Counted from the stretch's first letter, positions 10,793 to 23,398 are shown. The stretch is 64,000 nt of DNA from Coprinopsis marcescibilis (GCA_004369085.1 ML210147.1:806001-870000); one strand, 5' to 3'. Translations and numbers: made by a program. The notes: generated by a model from the letters alone, not told the origin.

Positions 10793-12430
10793 CTAAAAAC
10801 GTTTAGAAGACGAAGCTGTGCCTCCAGGAATGAAAGCCATTCTCTGGGTCCCAGATCCAGCGTTGGTCAGGTTCAACAAACCACTACCTCGCCCAGAAAC
10901 CACATTCCCAGAGTTCCCTTGTGGACCTTGCTGGAATCGAGTGGATCCCTTGGCTTCGTTTCCAGAATTGGAGAAGAAGCGCCTTGTCTGAGCATCATGA
11001 GAGGGTGTAGGCGGTACAAACCGTCCGGTCCCAGAGTTGATTGCTCCTACTTGTGGCGTTGCCGGAGGTCCCATATTCGTTATTTGTCGCTGATTCGGAG
11101 GTTGGGGTGCCGGATTGCGACTAGCAGCAGCTTTTACTGGATCAACAGCCGGCTTGAAGCGCGAACGTTGCACAGTGGGATTCTGCTTATTGGGCAGGTT
11201 AGGTTGTTGTTGCTGCTGATGCTCAGTGTTCGATCTTCGCCTCAATTCCGATACATTCGAGGTTTCAGGAGCACCATGATTCCGATGGTCTTGCTTAACA
11301 TACTGTTGAAGTTGCGCCTGTGCTCTGGAAGGAGGAGGCGCCAGGTACTGCGTCACTTCCGGAGGCATGTAGGCGAATTCCCTGATAGAAATGTTATTAT
11401 AAGCACTCTCGTTGGCTAATAAGTAGACCCACTGAATACGTCTACTAGACGAAGGTCTTGATGGAGCAGAACCCAGAGCATACTGGTTACTATCCTTGCC
11501 TCCAGACAGATCCGGCGGTTGCTGGCCGCGGGGTAGGGTTAGTCGGTGAGGTGCGATTGGAGTTGGTACTGATCGGGGGCTGGAGCTAGTTGGTGGGAAG
11601 TATCTGACAGAAAGGATGAGACGTTTGCGCTTCTATGCGCCAACGGGACATACTGATTGGTAGGGAGCATCGGTCGTTTGCCATTGCCATTGGCGTAACC
11701 TGCAGGTTCTTGATCATTATAGCCGGGATGAGTATTTCCGTTAAAATGGCGCTTCATCTTCTCATTTTCGCGAGCCAGTACTTCGTTAGCTCTGGGTCGC
11801 GCATCAAAACTGGTCAATAAGGTTCGAAATACTGGGGCAGCAATCTCGCGGGTACTTTCTAAGTTCTGATACCTCGCGCTTCAGCCGGTCAATGAAATTC
11901 CTGTACTGTAGATGCCGTGTCTTGTAATGCCGTATCTGGTTCATCATCGTTTCTTGCTGGAACTTGAGCGAAGCAAGTTTAGAACGCCAAGTGAAGAGGT
12001 GAGAACATGACCACAGAAACCTTTGTCGCGAACGCAATCGTATCCAATGAGTGCGGAACAGAGCAGAACCAGTCTGACATAGGGGCATCCATCTGTTTAG
12101 CGAATTGTCAACCTCAGTGTTCGATTCCAGGCCGCGGTCTTCGAATGAGGTCTGGCAAGCTGACCTGTCGTTGCAGAGGAGTTACTTGTATTTCTGTAGC
12201 TCCACATGTAGAGCAACTTTGATCAGAGTCTAGTAAGGATCCAAGTTGGAGAAGAAGCCATCAGTTAGAGCGTCGTCGAAAGCCAGGTTACACAGACTGA
12301 GATGGGAGTTGCAAACAATATGTCCGCATTCCGTGAGCCAAAATGGAATCGTAAGGGTCGAATCAGAGCTGTATGAAAGAAAACATTTTGAGCAGACGAC
12401 AAATTCCCAGAATTCCGAGTCTGAATCCAT
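10793..12430 (-). CDS. Zip3/RNF212-like RING protein, likely meiotic SUMO/ubiquitin ligase
   Basis: Seven exons (12298-12430, 12165-12229, 12021-12092, 11856-11962, 11654-11809, 11433-11603, 10793-11381) give 430 residues. The N-terminus is a RING of the Zip3/RNF212/HEI10 layout: VVCSKCF, LTECGHIVCNSHL, then SCSTCG. A coiled-coil-like segment follows (FQQETMMNQIRHYKTRHLQY and RLKREVSELR), as in RNF212. The C-terminal half is disordered and rich in Pro, Ser, Gln and Asn. Zip3-family proteins mark crossover sites on synapsed chromosomes and promote SUMO or ubiquitin transfer. The first intron donor (GTCTGT) is weak but needed to join CNSHL to the last RING cysteines. Four MCB-like elements lie upstream. 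The Zip3 identity is inferred from RING spacing plus coiled coil. Confidence 0.78.
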
Positions 12431-12594
12431 GATTCCGACCAGCGTAGTCGTTTCCGATAGCCAACTTCTGATTGAACTGATGCAGCGTTGCCTTTGTTAA
12501 AAAGCCGTACGTATTGTAGGCCAAGGACAAGGACCCAGTTGTGTTCTCGAGGTGGTGGTCGGAAGCAAACCAAGGTTATAAGCTCTTTCCGGTC

Positions 12595-12667
12595 ACGCGT
12601 AAATGTGATAAAATCACGTTCTTCAACGCGTCACACGCGATCGAATAGACCATAATTAGTGACGCGA
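12595..12667. promoter_or_regulatory. Cluster of MCB-like elements
   Basis: Two perfect ACGCGT sites (12595-12600, 12626-12631) and two ACGCGA sites (12635-12640, 12662-12667) fall within 73 bp, 165-237 bp upstream of the Zip3-like ATG. ACGCGT is the MluI cell-cycle box bound by MBF (Mbp1-Swi6), which drives G1/S and pre-meiotic S genes in yeasts. Use in this fungus is inferred. Confidence 0.5.
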
Positions 12668-13168
12668 CTTATCTCGAGGCCCCATGTTAAATGCGTATCA
12701 AACAACCAATAGACTTGAGACCTGTGGTTTAGGTCAATTGAGGTTAAAGTTGGTTCTTAAAAAATTTATATTGCCTGTGAGATGCCTTTTCGCTTAGGCT
12801 GGCAATTTGTTCACATGATAAACCCCCTGAGTACCAAGAAAAGGCTATAGATGCCTGGAGGAATTTTCAAGGAAAGGTGGTTAGCCTGAATTGCCTGAGA
12901 GAGAAATATGGTAACGGCTGTGCGGGTATCTTGGAATTGGCGGTACAGTGCTGGGGGCATCAATAAGAAGCTCTGCGCAGTGCGCACAGATGTGTACAGC
13001 ACCGAACTTCTTCGACTGCTGTTAATGTCATTGTAGGCTGTGATATGTATACATATCTGCCGTACTTGGCGATTTGCATTGAATAAGCCCACTGGACGTA
13101 ATGCTAGGTAGATACAGCAGCCACTATCTTTCGAATGTCGGTTGACAGCCTATTGGGGCGCTTATCTG

Positions 13169-13175
13169 TATATAA
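13169..13175 (+). promoter_or_regulatory. Possible TATA box of the JmjC gene
   Basis: TATATAA lies 40 nt upstream of the JmjC ATG at 13215. The distance would leave only a very short leader, so this is a weak call. Confidence 0.3.
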
Positions 13176-13214
13176 GAACATCAAAGATTGACCCTAACCC
13201 CCTTTGTCACTGCC

Positions 13215-16200
13215 ATGCCATTGTTGGGCCCCTTTGAACGCAAACGCAGGGAGCTCATGAGGAGCTCTTGGCTTTGGAGCCCAGCGACTTTGAAGATGGT
13301 TGAAGTTCAAGCTCAAGCTCTTGTTCGCGACCCGCCACTTCGAGGGGACGATCAATTCGATTTCCACGGCCAGCCACGTGCAGTGACCTTTCCGACTTCC
13401 AACAACCACAAACCACTCGACGCGAATGCAGGAAAGACAACGCGGAGAATGGAACAAACTCAAGCTTCTCGCCCTTCCATCTCAACAGCAGACTGGGATA
13501 CAGACTATGTGTTAGGCTACAGTTCTAACTTCAAGGCCATCAAGCGTGTCAAAGCGACTTCATCAGCAAGCATAGTCGAACAGGAGATCAAAAATTGTGA
13601 AGCCACTGGGATACCGTTGATCGTCGAGGACTGGCACAAGCATAAAAAATGGCCAAAGGACATGTTCACGCTCGACTTTTTTCAGAAAAATTCGTTGCCT
13701 GGTGCGTTTATTTCTCGTACACGTCGAATCTACCAAGGCTAAACCGACGCGCCAGCCATCAGCGTGAGGAACATACACGACTGGAAGGATAGTAAGATGC
13801 CGCTGCAAGAATTCATTCAAGCTTCACGGGAGGCCCCTCCTCTCATTGCTCAAGATGGTACGCATTTTACGGCCTACTATTTGCTCATTGGATGACCGTG
13901 TGGCAGAAAAAAGGAGACTGTATGGCAAGGATGCAGAATGTCCGGCAGAATGGAGTCGGTGGATCAAGGAAGCCAATGTCATACCAGAAATGCTCCACTG
14001 GAATGGGTCGAACGACTACTTTCGATATCGACCCAAGAATGTGAGTAACCAGTAGTCATTCGGGCGTTTTCTCGAGGCATGCTAATGCAAGGAGCAGGCA
14101 CGCGTAGAAACACTGATGTGCTACCTGGGAATAGGCGACACATTCACTCCAGCCCACAAGGATCTTTGCGCATCGTCCGGCCACAATCTGATGTGTTACA
14201 CAGAAAATGGCGGGAGCGCCTACTGGTTCATGACCCAGAGTTCGGACGCAGCAGCAGCGGCTGACTTCTTTCAAAGTCTTAAGCAAGAACTCGATCATGA
14301 AACCCATGTCGTCACCTTAAAAGAGCTATCTCGAGCGCCTTTCCCTGTATACGTTACAGAACAGCGCCTTGGCGACCTTGTACTCGTACCTCCGCGAAGT
14401 TGCCACCAGGTCGTCAACAATGGCGGAATCAGCTTGAAGACGTCTTGGTCTCGGATGACATTGAAGGGGTTGTTGACAGCCTATTATCATGAGCTCCCAA
14501 TCTACCAAAGGTAAGTATATGCACTAGTTTCAAACGTTTTCTGAACTATTTATACATAGGGTTTGTCGACTGGAAACCTATCGAGTTAAAAGCACAATTT
14601 TCTGTGCGCTTCGCAACCAAACCAAAGAGCTGGAACAATTTAAACCTTCCAACAATCTGCCAAAGGCATCCAAACGCCCGAGGCGTTCTCTGGATGTTGG
14701 CAACATCAATCTGAATCCTCAGACAATAACCGATCTCAAGGCCAGCGCCATTATCGAAAGCGTGAAAACGCTGCTAGGTATCCTTCGCGATATCATGGCT
14801 CAAGAACATGGCGACGATAAGATCAAGTGTGTGGAGGAGACTGTCCGGGAACTGGACGGCGAGCAGGCTATGGAGAATCGCACCGTTTGCGATTTCTGTG
14901 GTGGAGATATCTTCCAGGCGTTCTTTGAGTGCGGCAAGGCTTGCAAAGGGGTAGAAGAGAGTCCTGAGTATCCGGCTGGTCCATACACTATCTGTCCGGC
15001 ATGTTATGCAGACGGCCGCAGTTGTCGTTGTATCACTATGGTTCCAAGGCAGGTTTTCCCTCGCTCAGAGCTGCTTCGAGTCGTCAACCATGCGACACAA
15101 GTATTGAAAGAGTTCCATCCGGACTGGAAAGAAGCAGAGCTGTTAGTTATTTATTTTGACCCTCCCCCCCTCCATCTGTTCACTTAAAACCCTTTGTACA
15201 GAAACTCTGATTACTCGGTGTTCAGAGCTGCTTGCAAGCTCATGACCACTCGGAACAAGGTGATATTTCCTTCCCTCACATCCAATCTGCATCTCAATAT
15301 GTCCTTTCGTAGTTTGTTTGCCATTACGACAAGGGTCTGGCGTGGGCATTGAATTGCAAAGCGTGCCACCACTCCAGGTGTTTCAAGCATTTACTTGACA
15401 AAGGAAAGATGCACGCTGTCGAAGCGGTCTCTATATGGGCGGAAGACAGTTCCAGAGGCCACAAAACATACCACAAATATCACCGGGAAGCGGAGGAACA
15501 GTACGACGAATACAACGACGCCATCGTAGTAAGTCAGAAGACCGGTTCGCAGGGTCCGATTGACATGCTCCGGGTGTACAACGCCCTGAAGTATAGAACT
15601 TGCCGCCCATGGTGCCATTCTTCGTCGGTCGAAGGGTTTTATGACGTATATGTCCAGGATTGTAGCGAAGTAAGTGCATTGAGAATGTTGCTTCGTCCTT
15701 GTGTTAACAACCTTCAGGAACAGTTTGATGACATCAAGAGCGATGCTTCAGAGCTATCAGAAAATTCCACTCACATGTCGACATTGAGTCCCTGTCCGTC
15801 AGACGTTTCCTTGCCTTGGAACGGAGTAATGGGAGGGGACCAAGACTCACCTCCGAGAGCAAATGAAACCGCCTCTTCGCGAGCAAGGTCTTTTCGCACA
15901 CAAGGGGACTTGCTCTTGAGTGGAGAGGAGGAAGCCGCAGCCCCGCCCCTGCCCACACCAAATTCTAGGATGGTAATGGCATACGTGGAAGTGCCAAAAG
16001 CCCCTTACTCGTTAGAGTTTAGAACGCGTAAGCGTCCATACAACGACACGACAACCGAAGACGTCAGCTCCAAAGTGGGACCACCGAAACAGAAGAAGCA
16101 GAAAGCTCTGGTCCTTGAGCAACCAGATACTCCTGGAACTGATCCACAGACTCCCGTGGAAATTGCACCTTCACGGAGCAACAAAGCGAAGGCGGTTGTC

Positions 16201-17715
16201 AAACAGGGAAACAAGGACAACGCCCATGCACAACCACATACGCCTTCAGACTCTGCGCCACTCACAACGTTATCTTCTTCGTCTGCAAGGCAAACACATC
16301 GCTTCAAATCGGGGTTAGTAGTAACCCTTCTTAACAGTCCAGCTCCTTCGCCTATACCTCAACCATTGTTCAAAACGCCGCCGCCGCCATCATCTCATAT
16401 TTCTCCCGCCTTCAGACCTGCCGGGAAGCAGAAGATACAAAAAGGTGCCATCGAGACCGATATTGGTTTGTCTCTGGCAGACGTTATGAACAACGCCTTC
16501 CAATCCAATTCCCGAGGACCGGAATCTACCACCATGCCGAGGGGGACTGCCACACGGCCATTGTCTGGTAAAGTTGCATTTCAACAGCCAGTGCCATCTT
16601 CCTCTTCTAGTTCCTCGAGTTCCTTGGGACAGCCTCAACAGGACCACAGGTCCGAAAGAAAATCCCCCGATGCTTTTCGGCAAGATGAACTGGCGCAACT
16701 CGCTGCTTTGGATCCTGAAGTCCTGGTTGACCGCATCACTGAGCAAGTACTTTCGAAGATCGCCTCGCGAGGTCATACTCAAGATGGCATTCCTTCAATA
16801 GACCGTGCACCAGCAACTCCTAGTCAACCTGCGCGACTTGTTAGCCAAGAGCCAATTATACAACGAAAGCCGACTCCAACGCCACCGAGACATCCCCGCA
16901 ATTGGCCCGGCCCCTCTCACAGATTACCTCCTTCAACAACCTCCCAACAACCTCAGCGTCTGAATCAAAGTTCTCCCTCACAAAGGTCACCTCACTCACC
17001 ATACCAAAGTGGACACCGACATCTTCCCATCCCGTCAGGATCTCGACAACAGCATACGAGCGCCAGGGGGACATACAACGGGTCTCGATTTTACCGCAAC
17101 GACACCCGTTCTTACACCCGTGCTGACAATGACCGTGGTCGTGGGCATCACAATTCTAGAGACGCGAGAGGTGTCTGGTCTTATACTCGGGGAATGAGGC
17201 CAAGTGACCAACGGCGAAGAGACACCCGGAGCACTTTCGATGATCGGCGAACGCCTGAACGTCGGTACCCTCCTGAAAAATCGAATAATTCAAGCCCACG
17301 TACCAAACAGAGGCAGGATTTTCGACGGGAGGTGCGCAGGTTGGAGCCCGTGGTGGGCCACAGGGAAGGAAGGTGTGAAGACGTACGTCGCAACGACGAT
17401 CGGAAGCGTAAACGCAGTCCAAGTCCAGCGGATGAAAAATTCGCCAGACCAGCAGCAACCCGCAGTCGAGAGCCGCAAGGACATAGTCGCACACGCACTA
17501 CCAGCGGAACTCAGGGGTCAGAAACTGCTGTGGAGGATTTCCCGCAAAGAATGGAGGAGGCAAATCCTCAAGTTTGGGAGGATGGCTATGAGCTTGATGA
17601 ACTAGACTATCCAAGTCCGAAGCCAAGGTCGTTGTTTGCCTCTGAGCAAAGTGTCTCTCCGGCCTCCCTGAATTCTCAAGTTGCTCCTCTTCTTGTGAGA
17701 CCCCGATCCCAATGA
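13215..17715 (+). CDS. JmjC-domain protein (putative histone demethylase) with Cys-rich zinc region
   Basis: Eight exons (13215-13701, 13756-13857, 13907-14040, 14098-14510, 14560-15141, 15202-15259, 15313-15669, 15718-17715) give 1376 residues. The JmjC fold covers about residues 150-375. The likely Fe(II) ligands are His261 and Asp263 (in FTPAHKDLCASSGHN) and His344 (in SCHQVVNNGG), with the expected spacing. Such enzymes use 2-oxoglutarate and oxygen to demethylate lysines. A second cysteine-rich module spans about 489-615: VCDFCGG, CGKACKG, CPACYADGRSCRC, CKACHHSRC. The remaining 700 residues are disordered, with Pro/Ser/Arg-rich tracts and a serine run. The 48-nt seventh intron has a GTAAGT donor and no in-frame stop, so retention would insert 16 residues. 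Substrate specificity cannot be read from sequence. Confidence 0.88.
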
Positions 17716-18250
17716 AAGTCTTTGTTTCCGTGGCTTTATAATTTTGTACATTAGTTGATTTTGCACATTCGTTCTCCTTTCTTGTTCATGAATCATTCAT
17801 TTATCCAGTGAAGCTTGAACCACTTAAATACTGTAATCATAATAGCCTAGCTCTAAGACTAATATCATAAAACGACAAGTAAGAATTTCTTTTGTGAACT
17901 CCAATAGAAACACGACTTGTGCAAGTAGGCTGAAAAATGTCATCATATACAGGCGTCGCTAAAACGAGTGGAAGTTTGATGGATCATATAATTGCCCTCA
18001 ATTAATTAGTTGTGTACGGGTATAGCCTAGTAAAAAGAACATGGGGAAACAACTTCAAAGAACACCGACAACGAGCGACAGAAGGACAATGATATTGGAA
18101 AACATTGCGGAGCGAAATCCTGAAAAAAATTATTCAAAAACCTTTGAAAGCTGAAAAGAAACCGTAGAATTTCGTGAATAGTAATTGCTGGAGACCGAAG
18201 AGACGTGTGATTGGTTTGAGATCAATGCGAGTGAGTCCGGAGTTTGAGGA
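17716..18250. other. Convergent 3' region of JmjC and casein kinase genes
   Basis: About 535 bp, AT-rich, between two stop codons that face each other. It presumably contains both 3' untranslated regions and polyadenylation signals. No gene seen. Confidence 0.6.
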
Positions 18251-20188
18251 TTAGCACCGGCATGTGAGGATTCTGAGCAGTGAGGGTTTCGGTGCTGGTT
18301 CTGGAAGTTGGTTGAACTCCCCTTGGGCGCCACGCCCGTTGCTCAAAGCTGGAGGCACGGCGCTAACGTTTGGCAGCATAGGTGATGCGCGTCCATATTG
18401 TTGTTGGGCTCTGTATGCATCATCAACGGCGCCATAATCATATCCACCAGGATTTGCGTACGGGTGCTGAGCGCTACTGAGCCGGTGATTGGCTGAGGGA
18501 CCGTTAATTGCATTCCCTTGCTGTCCTGGACCAGGACCCTTGCGTTGCTTCGAGCCATTTCTAACAAGCGCGGGTGATGGAGGGACAACAGGGTTTTGCG
18601 ATCGACGTCGGTCATCGCGCCGCCTGTCATTGGCCGTTTGCAATGGTGGTATGATTTGGCTTTGATTCTGGATACAAATGAAAGTCAGCGACGTTTAAAT
18701 GGATATTCAAGCTTTGGATGACGCACAACAGATGCTTCCCAGCCACGGCCGTCTAGTAAGGTAAGTTGTTAATACCTCATCATCTCCAACGGGGAGCTCG
18801 GTAAATAACGCACCATTCAACAAATTCCAGTCAAACACACCATCGTCCACGTCCCCGCTGGTCTTGATGACCTTTGAGAACAGCTCTCTCAAGAAATCGT
18901 AATCAGGCGTCTCTTCGAACCCAAGCTTTCGAACATAGTTCAAGTAAATTCCAAACTCTTCTGGCGGGCCGCATCTTAACAGGAATTCGGTGGAAGGTCA
19001 GTGGACTGCTCTCACCTGGAAATCCATCGCACAGCTCTTTAATCGGCGTTGTCTGCTTCTTCTCTCCAATCTTCTCGTACTTTTGCTTGTTTGTAGCCGC
19101 CTTCAAGCCCTGCCAAGGCAAGCTTCCACGTAAAAAGTACATGAATACATGGCCAAGAGCTTCTAGATCGTCTCTTCTCGATTGCTCTGCAAAGGATAAA
19201 TAGCAATAATGATCAGGGTAAGAATTGCAAGTTTAATCGACATGGATGACACCACCACGAACCTCTGCCCAAGTGAGTATTGATACTCATGTACCGAGCG
19301 GTCCCGCTTAGACTCTTGCGCTCTCGATAGGGAATATGTTGCTTTGTCTTTGGGTCCCGATACTGCTTTGCCATTCCAAAGTCGACGACATGAACCACTG
19401 AACAGGAACGGTTAGGAATTGCAGTACATAAGATGTCTACGAAATAAATGGCGCACCATTTGCTCCCTTGGTCCCCGGTCGACCAATCAAAAAGTTGTCT
19501 GGCTTGATGTCGCGGTAGATGAGGTTCTTCTCGTGGATGGTCTGGACACGAGTAATCTGCACGGCACCAAAAAAGGCAAAAGGAAAGACACCGTTATATT
19601 TTGATCAGAAAGGACGAAAAGTCAAAGGGCAAACGCACCATCTGTTTCGCCGCCATGCACACCGTCTTGATGGTAAACTTGCGACCACACATGTCAAAAA
19701 GGTCTTCGAGACTCGGCCCCAACAGGTCGATGACGAGGATGTTATGCAAGCCCTCCTGTCCAAAATGGTATATTTGTGGTATTCCAGCTATGAAGTGGGC
19801 CAGGTGAACACGGTGCACGTCATTAGAAGCAAGGTCGGAGCGTGTTACGCACTACATCCCGCTAGAATGCGATAGGAACGACATTCGTCCCGTAGCTGGG
19901 GCGCTTCTGCCTTTCTTGGTTCCTAGGAGAAGTGCTTAGCTGGGCATTCGGAGATAGGATTTAGACAGAACCGTCGACGCACAAACTTGATGGCGACGGT
20001 CTGGGAGTTGAGCAGGTTGGTGCCTGGATAGCGAGGGCACGATGGTGAGAGCCGACAACGACAAGAAAGGGTGAGTCGCATCTACCTTCAAAGATCACAC
20101 CGAATGAACCCTCTCCAATCTTCTTGCCGACACGATAGTGGATGCCAACGATGTTGGCGGTTGACGAGGGGTGTGAGTGGGAGGCCAT
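18251..20188 (-). CDS. Casein kinase 1, YCK/Cki1-type
   Basis: Ten exons (20086-20188, 19983-20023, 19853-19922, 19639-19787, 19457-19556, 19263-19397, 19016-19186, 18814-18960, 18727-18752, 18251-18667) give 452 residues. The kinase domain has the glycine loop [21 protein letters not shown] lysine, [13 protein letters not shown], catalytic loop [20 protein letters not shown], and the CK1 signature [15 protein letters not shown]. The [20 protein letters not shown] segment identifies the yeast Yck/Cki branch. A disordered Gln/Pro/Ser tail ends in LLRILTCRC. Yck kinases are palmitoylated at C-terminal cysteines and act at the plasma membrane in nutrient sensing and endocytosis; the terminal CRC would serve this. 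A CTG codon lies in frame 12 codons upstream with no stop between, within a GAC/GCC triplet repeat. Confidence 0.95.
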
Positions 20189-20409
20189 TGTCGTCGTCGG
20201 CGTCGTCGGCGTCGTCAGCACCGGGTGTGACGGTTGTCGGTGTCGAAGAGGGGTGGGGAAGGAGGAAGGAAGGGGAGAGATGAATCAAGGCCCGACGAAG
20301 GCCTCGCTCGGACGCAGCCAGTCCCAAACAATCCAACTCCGCTCAAATCCCATCAAAGCGTATCATTTTCCATGTCTATTCATATACCAGCAAATACTCT
20401 ATATACAAG

Positions 20410-23398
20410 CTATATACCCTTTATATACCCAATCCATATCGCTAATCCTAACAAAAGCCCTGCTGACCACCATTTTATTACCCCTGAATTCCTCTGCTCG
20501 TCCTTCCAGCCTTCCGCTCCAGTCACCTGGAAACGATCCCACCGCACCTGCCGATTCATCCACCAAAAAAGGGTAACCGGACCAGGAAACGTGGCAGTGT
20601 TCTTGCTTTTCACTTTATTCTGTCCCGGTAGATAGTGGAAATAGTACGAATTACAGTCTGTCCAGACAGATGTTGAAAGACGCTTCTGCACCCATTCATT
20701 GTACTCGTCCGTGGCTTTATGGGTCACATCAAACGACTTGAGCTTGCCTTCAAGGATGGGTTTGATCAGCTGCAGCGAATGGTTGATCTGCGCCGCAAAA
20801 TAATATAAAGATAGATCAGCTGAATCAACAGTCACGTAGAAGGGCTTTGCGCACCTGCACTTCCTCGGCGAACAAGGCGGAACTATGACCACCCGCCGAA
20901 TTGGGTCCTTGAAAGGATAGGTAAGCTGCCGTCACCTGAAAGTAAGATGGTGGATTTACCGAGGAGAGTGAACATGTTTGGAAATCCTGGATAGCAAGCG
21001 CCGACGTATGCTGCCGGACCTTGCTTGCTTTCAAAATACTCTGATATCAGCTTGCCCTCCCGACCTTTCACATTCAACCCGATAGGTTCCTAAGTTTACG
21101 TTAGCCCACGTTTCCCTTTCAACGAATCAGATGCCCACAATGGAGTATCCGGTGGCCCAGATGAGAACATCAAACGGTAAAATGGCTCCAGTTTTGGTCT
21201 TGACTCCATTTTCCACCAGTTCCGCCACCCCGTCCCATTCCAACTTTACATTCGGGCGATGGAGACAAGACAGGTATTCTGGGTCAACGATGATGCGTCG
21301 ACAGCCAGGTGCTACGATCCAAAATCATCATCAGAACTTGACGGGCGCTTTGTATCAGCAGATAACGTACGGTAGGAGGGGATCAACTTGCTGAGGTACT
21401 CTTTAGGAACCATCTGTCGGATGTATCCTTCTAATCTCTGGCTCACATGTCAACATACACAGGAAACCAACACGTAAATCGCCTCACCCTCCTCGTGTAA
21501 TCCACCAAAGTCTTGTTCCCTTTATCAAACACGAGATACGATGTATCTGCCTACCAGCAGCACAACCAAGTCAGCCGACAAATCGATAACAGTGGAGCAT
21601 GTCAAGTTAGCATACCCGCAACATAACCACGTTGCGATACCATCGCAGAACGAAAGGAACGTGTGCAAATGCCCATTTTACCCACCCAGGAAAGGCGAAA
21701 TCACCCTTCAGATATGTGTTAGATGAACTGATTGGCAGTCGTATATGAATTGAACGACTCACCTTGGGGACATACCATTGCGGCGTCCTGACAAAATTAA
21801 CAACTTGGACAGATGGGTCTTTGGATATAAGCGGTACGAATTGCGCACTAAACCAAAACAAAACTGATCGTCAGTAATTCATCCCAAAGCTACAGAAATA
21901 AATTGTATAGCAAGGTTGATACGAAGCCAGCCAGGCCATACTGGGAAAAGGAAGCACAAAATTGCATGTGAAGAGAAACAGAAACGAAGCAACTTACGCA
22001 GAGCATCCATTTCCGATCACACCTATTCTCTTGCCCTCGAGTATCACATCGTGTTTCCATTGAGAAGAATGGAACATCTCCCCAGTGAACTGGCCCAGAC
22101 CCAAGACATCCGAGGGATATTTCGGTGCCGTGAACGCACCCAGAGCATAGTACACCACTTCTGCCTCGATCACTTCTTTCTTCCCAGTCGAAGCTTCCTC
22201 GACGCTGATGATCCACCGGCTAGTGTTCTCGTCCCATTCCGAAAACGTCACGGAAGTACCAAGGTAGGTGTGGAGAGGTAAATCGTACTTGTTCCAGAGA
22301 CCTTCCCAATAAGCGCGAAGCTCGGGTTGAGTAGCGTAGCGGCGCTCCCAGTTTGGGTTGAGATCGCTTGAGAGACTGTACCAGTGGCCTGGAATGTCTG
22401 AGCCGCATCCCTGGACATTCCAAATGCGTGTGTTTTAGTACGCGTTGATGCCGTTACCACAGTGTCGTTTCGTGATTCCCGTCGGCCCCCAAAGGATGCA
22501 GCAAGAGACGCACAGAAGCAGCAAGAGATGGGGTGATAGGAAGATATAGTCGATCAAGTATAGGGTCGTCGTACGGTCGGGGCGTCCAATTGAGTTCAAA
22601 AAGATGGCCATTGAGGACGGAAAACGAGAAGGTTGGAAAAGCATGTACATGGCGAAGTTAGTGATTGGACGATAGCTCCAAACGAGGCCGGTCTACCCAC
22701 AGGATAGGTGTGATCCTAGAAATGAAAGTTAGAACAGTGGTCAGATCGACACAGCGAACATTCAATCGAGCGAGATTGCGTACCCTCCAGGTCCCACCGA
22801 TAGAATCTGCTTTTTCATATATCTGCGTGAGATTCTCGTATTAGTTCGTCTGTGGAATCGAGAATTGGGCCCAGAAGAAGTTTGAAACAAAATTTAGGCC
22901 AACGTCCTTCCTCGCGAGAGCTAAAATCTCACGACCGCCAGCGAATGTGTATTGGAAAGAGTACGTACCACAAAGTTGTCGTATTTTAGCTGTCGTTTCA
23001 GTGCAATAGCTGTTGCAATCCCAGCGACTCTGTGAGAATGGAAAGGTCAGCCAGGCACTTCCGAAGTTGCGTGGTGCTGGATCGACAGGGCTGCTCCTAA
23101 CGGAACGAGCGGATAATCGCAGCCGATACGCCATGAGCATTCGAGCACATATGAGCAAAAGACCGCATTGTGCTGGATGTGGTTCCAGCGAAAATGACTG
23201 CAACACGTTGCATCTGACCTCAGTCCCAAAGCCGCCACGGTAGCTTAATAACTGAAAAAGAGGATTTCGATAAACTCACCCCGCACCAACTATCACAACG
23301 CGCGGTCTTCCTTCGTCCAAACGTCTCCTTCTGGGTGGGCCAGCACTTGTTGGGGGTATTGGGGTCGCAGAAGACATACTGGCGGTGCCAACAGCCAT
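20410..23398 (-). CDS. Flavin monooxygenase (FMO/Baeyer-Villiger type) with C-terminal membrane anchor
   Basis: A many-exon gene starting at ATG 23398. The FAD Rossmann motif VVIVGAG|VAGIATA is split by a long intron of about 245 nt. IYEKADSIGGTWR, then CGSDIPGHWYS follow. The signature F-x-G-x3-H-x3-W appears as FTGEMFHSSQW, and the NADPH-binding motif as GVIGNGCSA. The C-terminal half includes CYPGFPNMFTLLG and PNSAGGHSS, typical of cyclohexanone-monooxygenase-like fungal proteins. The protein ends in a hydrophobic helix, WWSAGLLLGLAIWIGYIKGI, suggesting anchorage in the endoplasmic reticulum. Such enzymes insert oxygen into ketones or oxidise N/S atoms; the substrate is unknown. An intron of nearly 300 nt (about 22410-22695) is long for this genome. 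I did not resolve every exon edge. Confidence 0.88.

Larger units (their letters stand above)
12431..13214. other. Divergent upstream region of Zip3-like and JmjC genes
   Basis: A 784-bp gap between two divergent start codons. The part nearest the Zip3-like gene holds the cluster of ACGCGT/ACGCGA elements; the part nearest the JmjC gene holds a TATA-like TATATAA. No gene is supported: the frames here are short and unlike any family I know. Confidence 0.55.
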
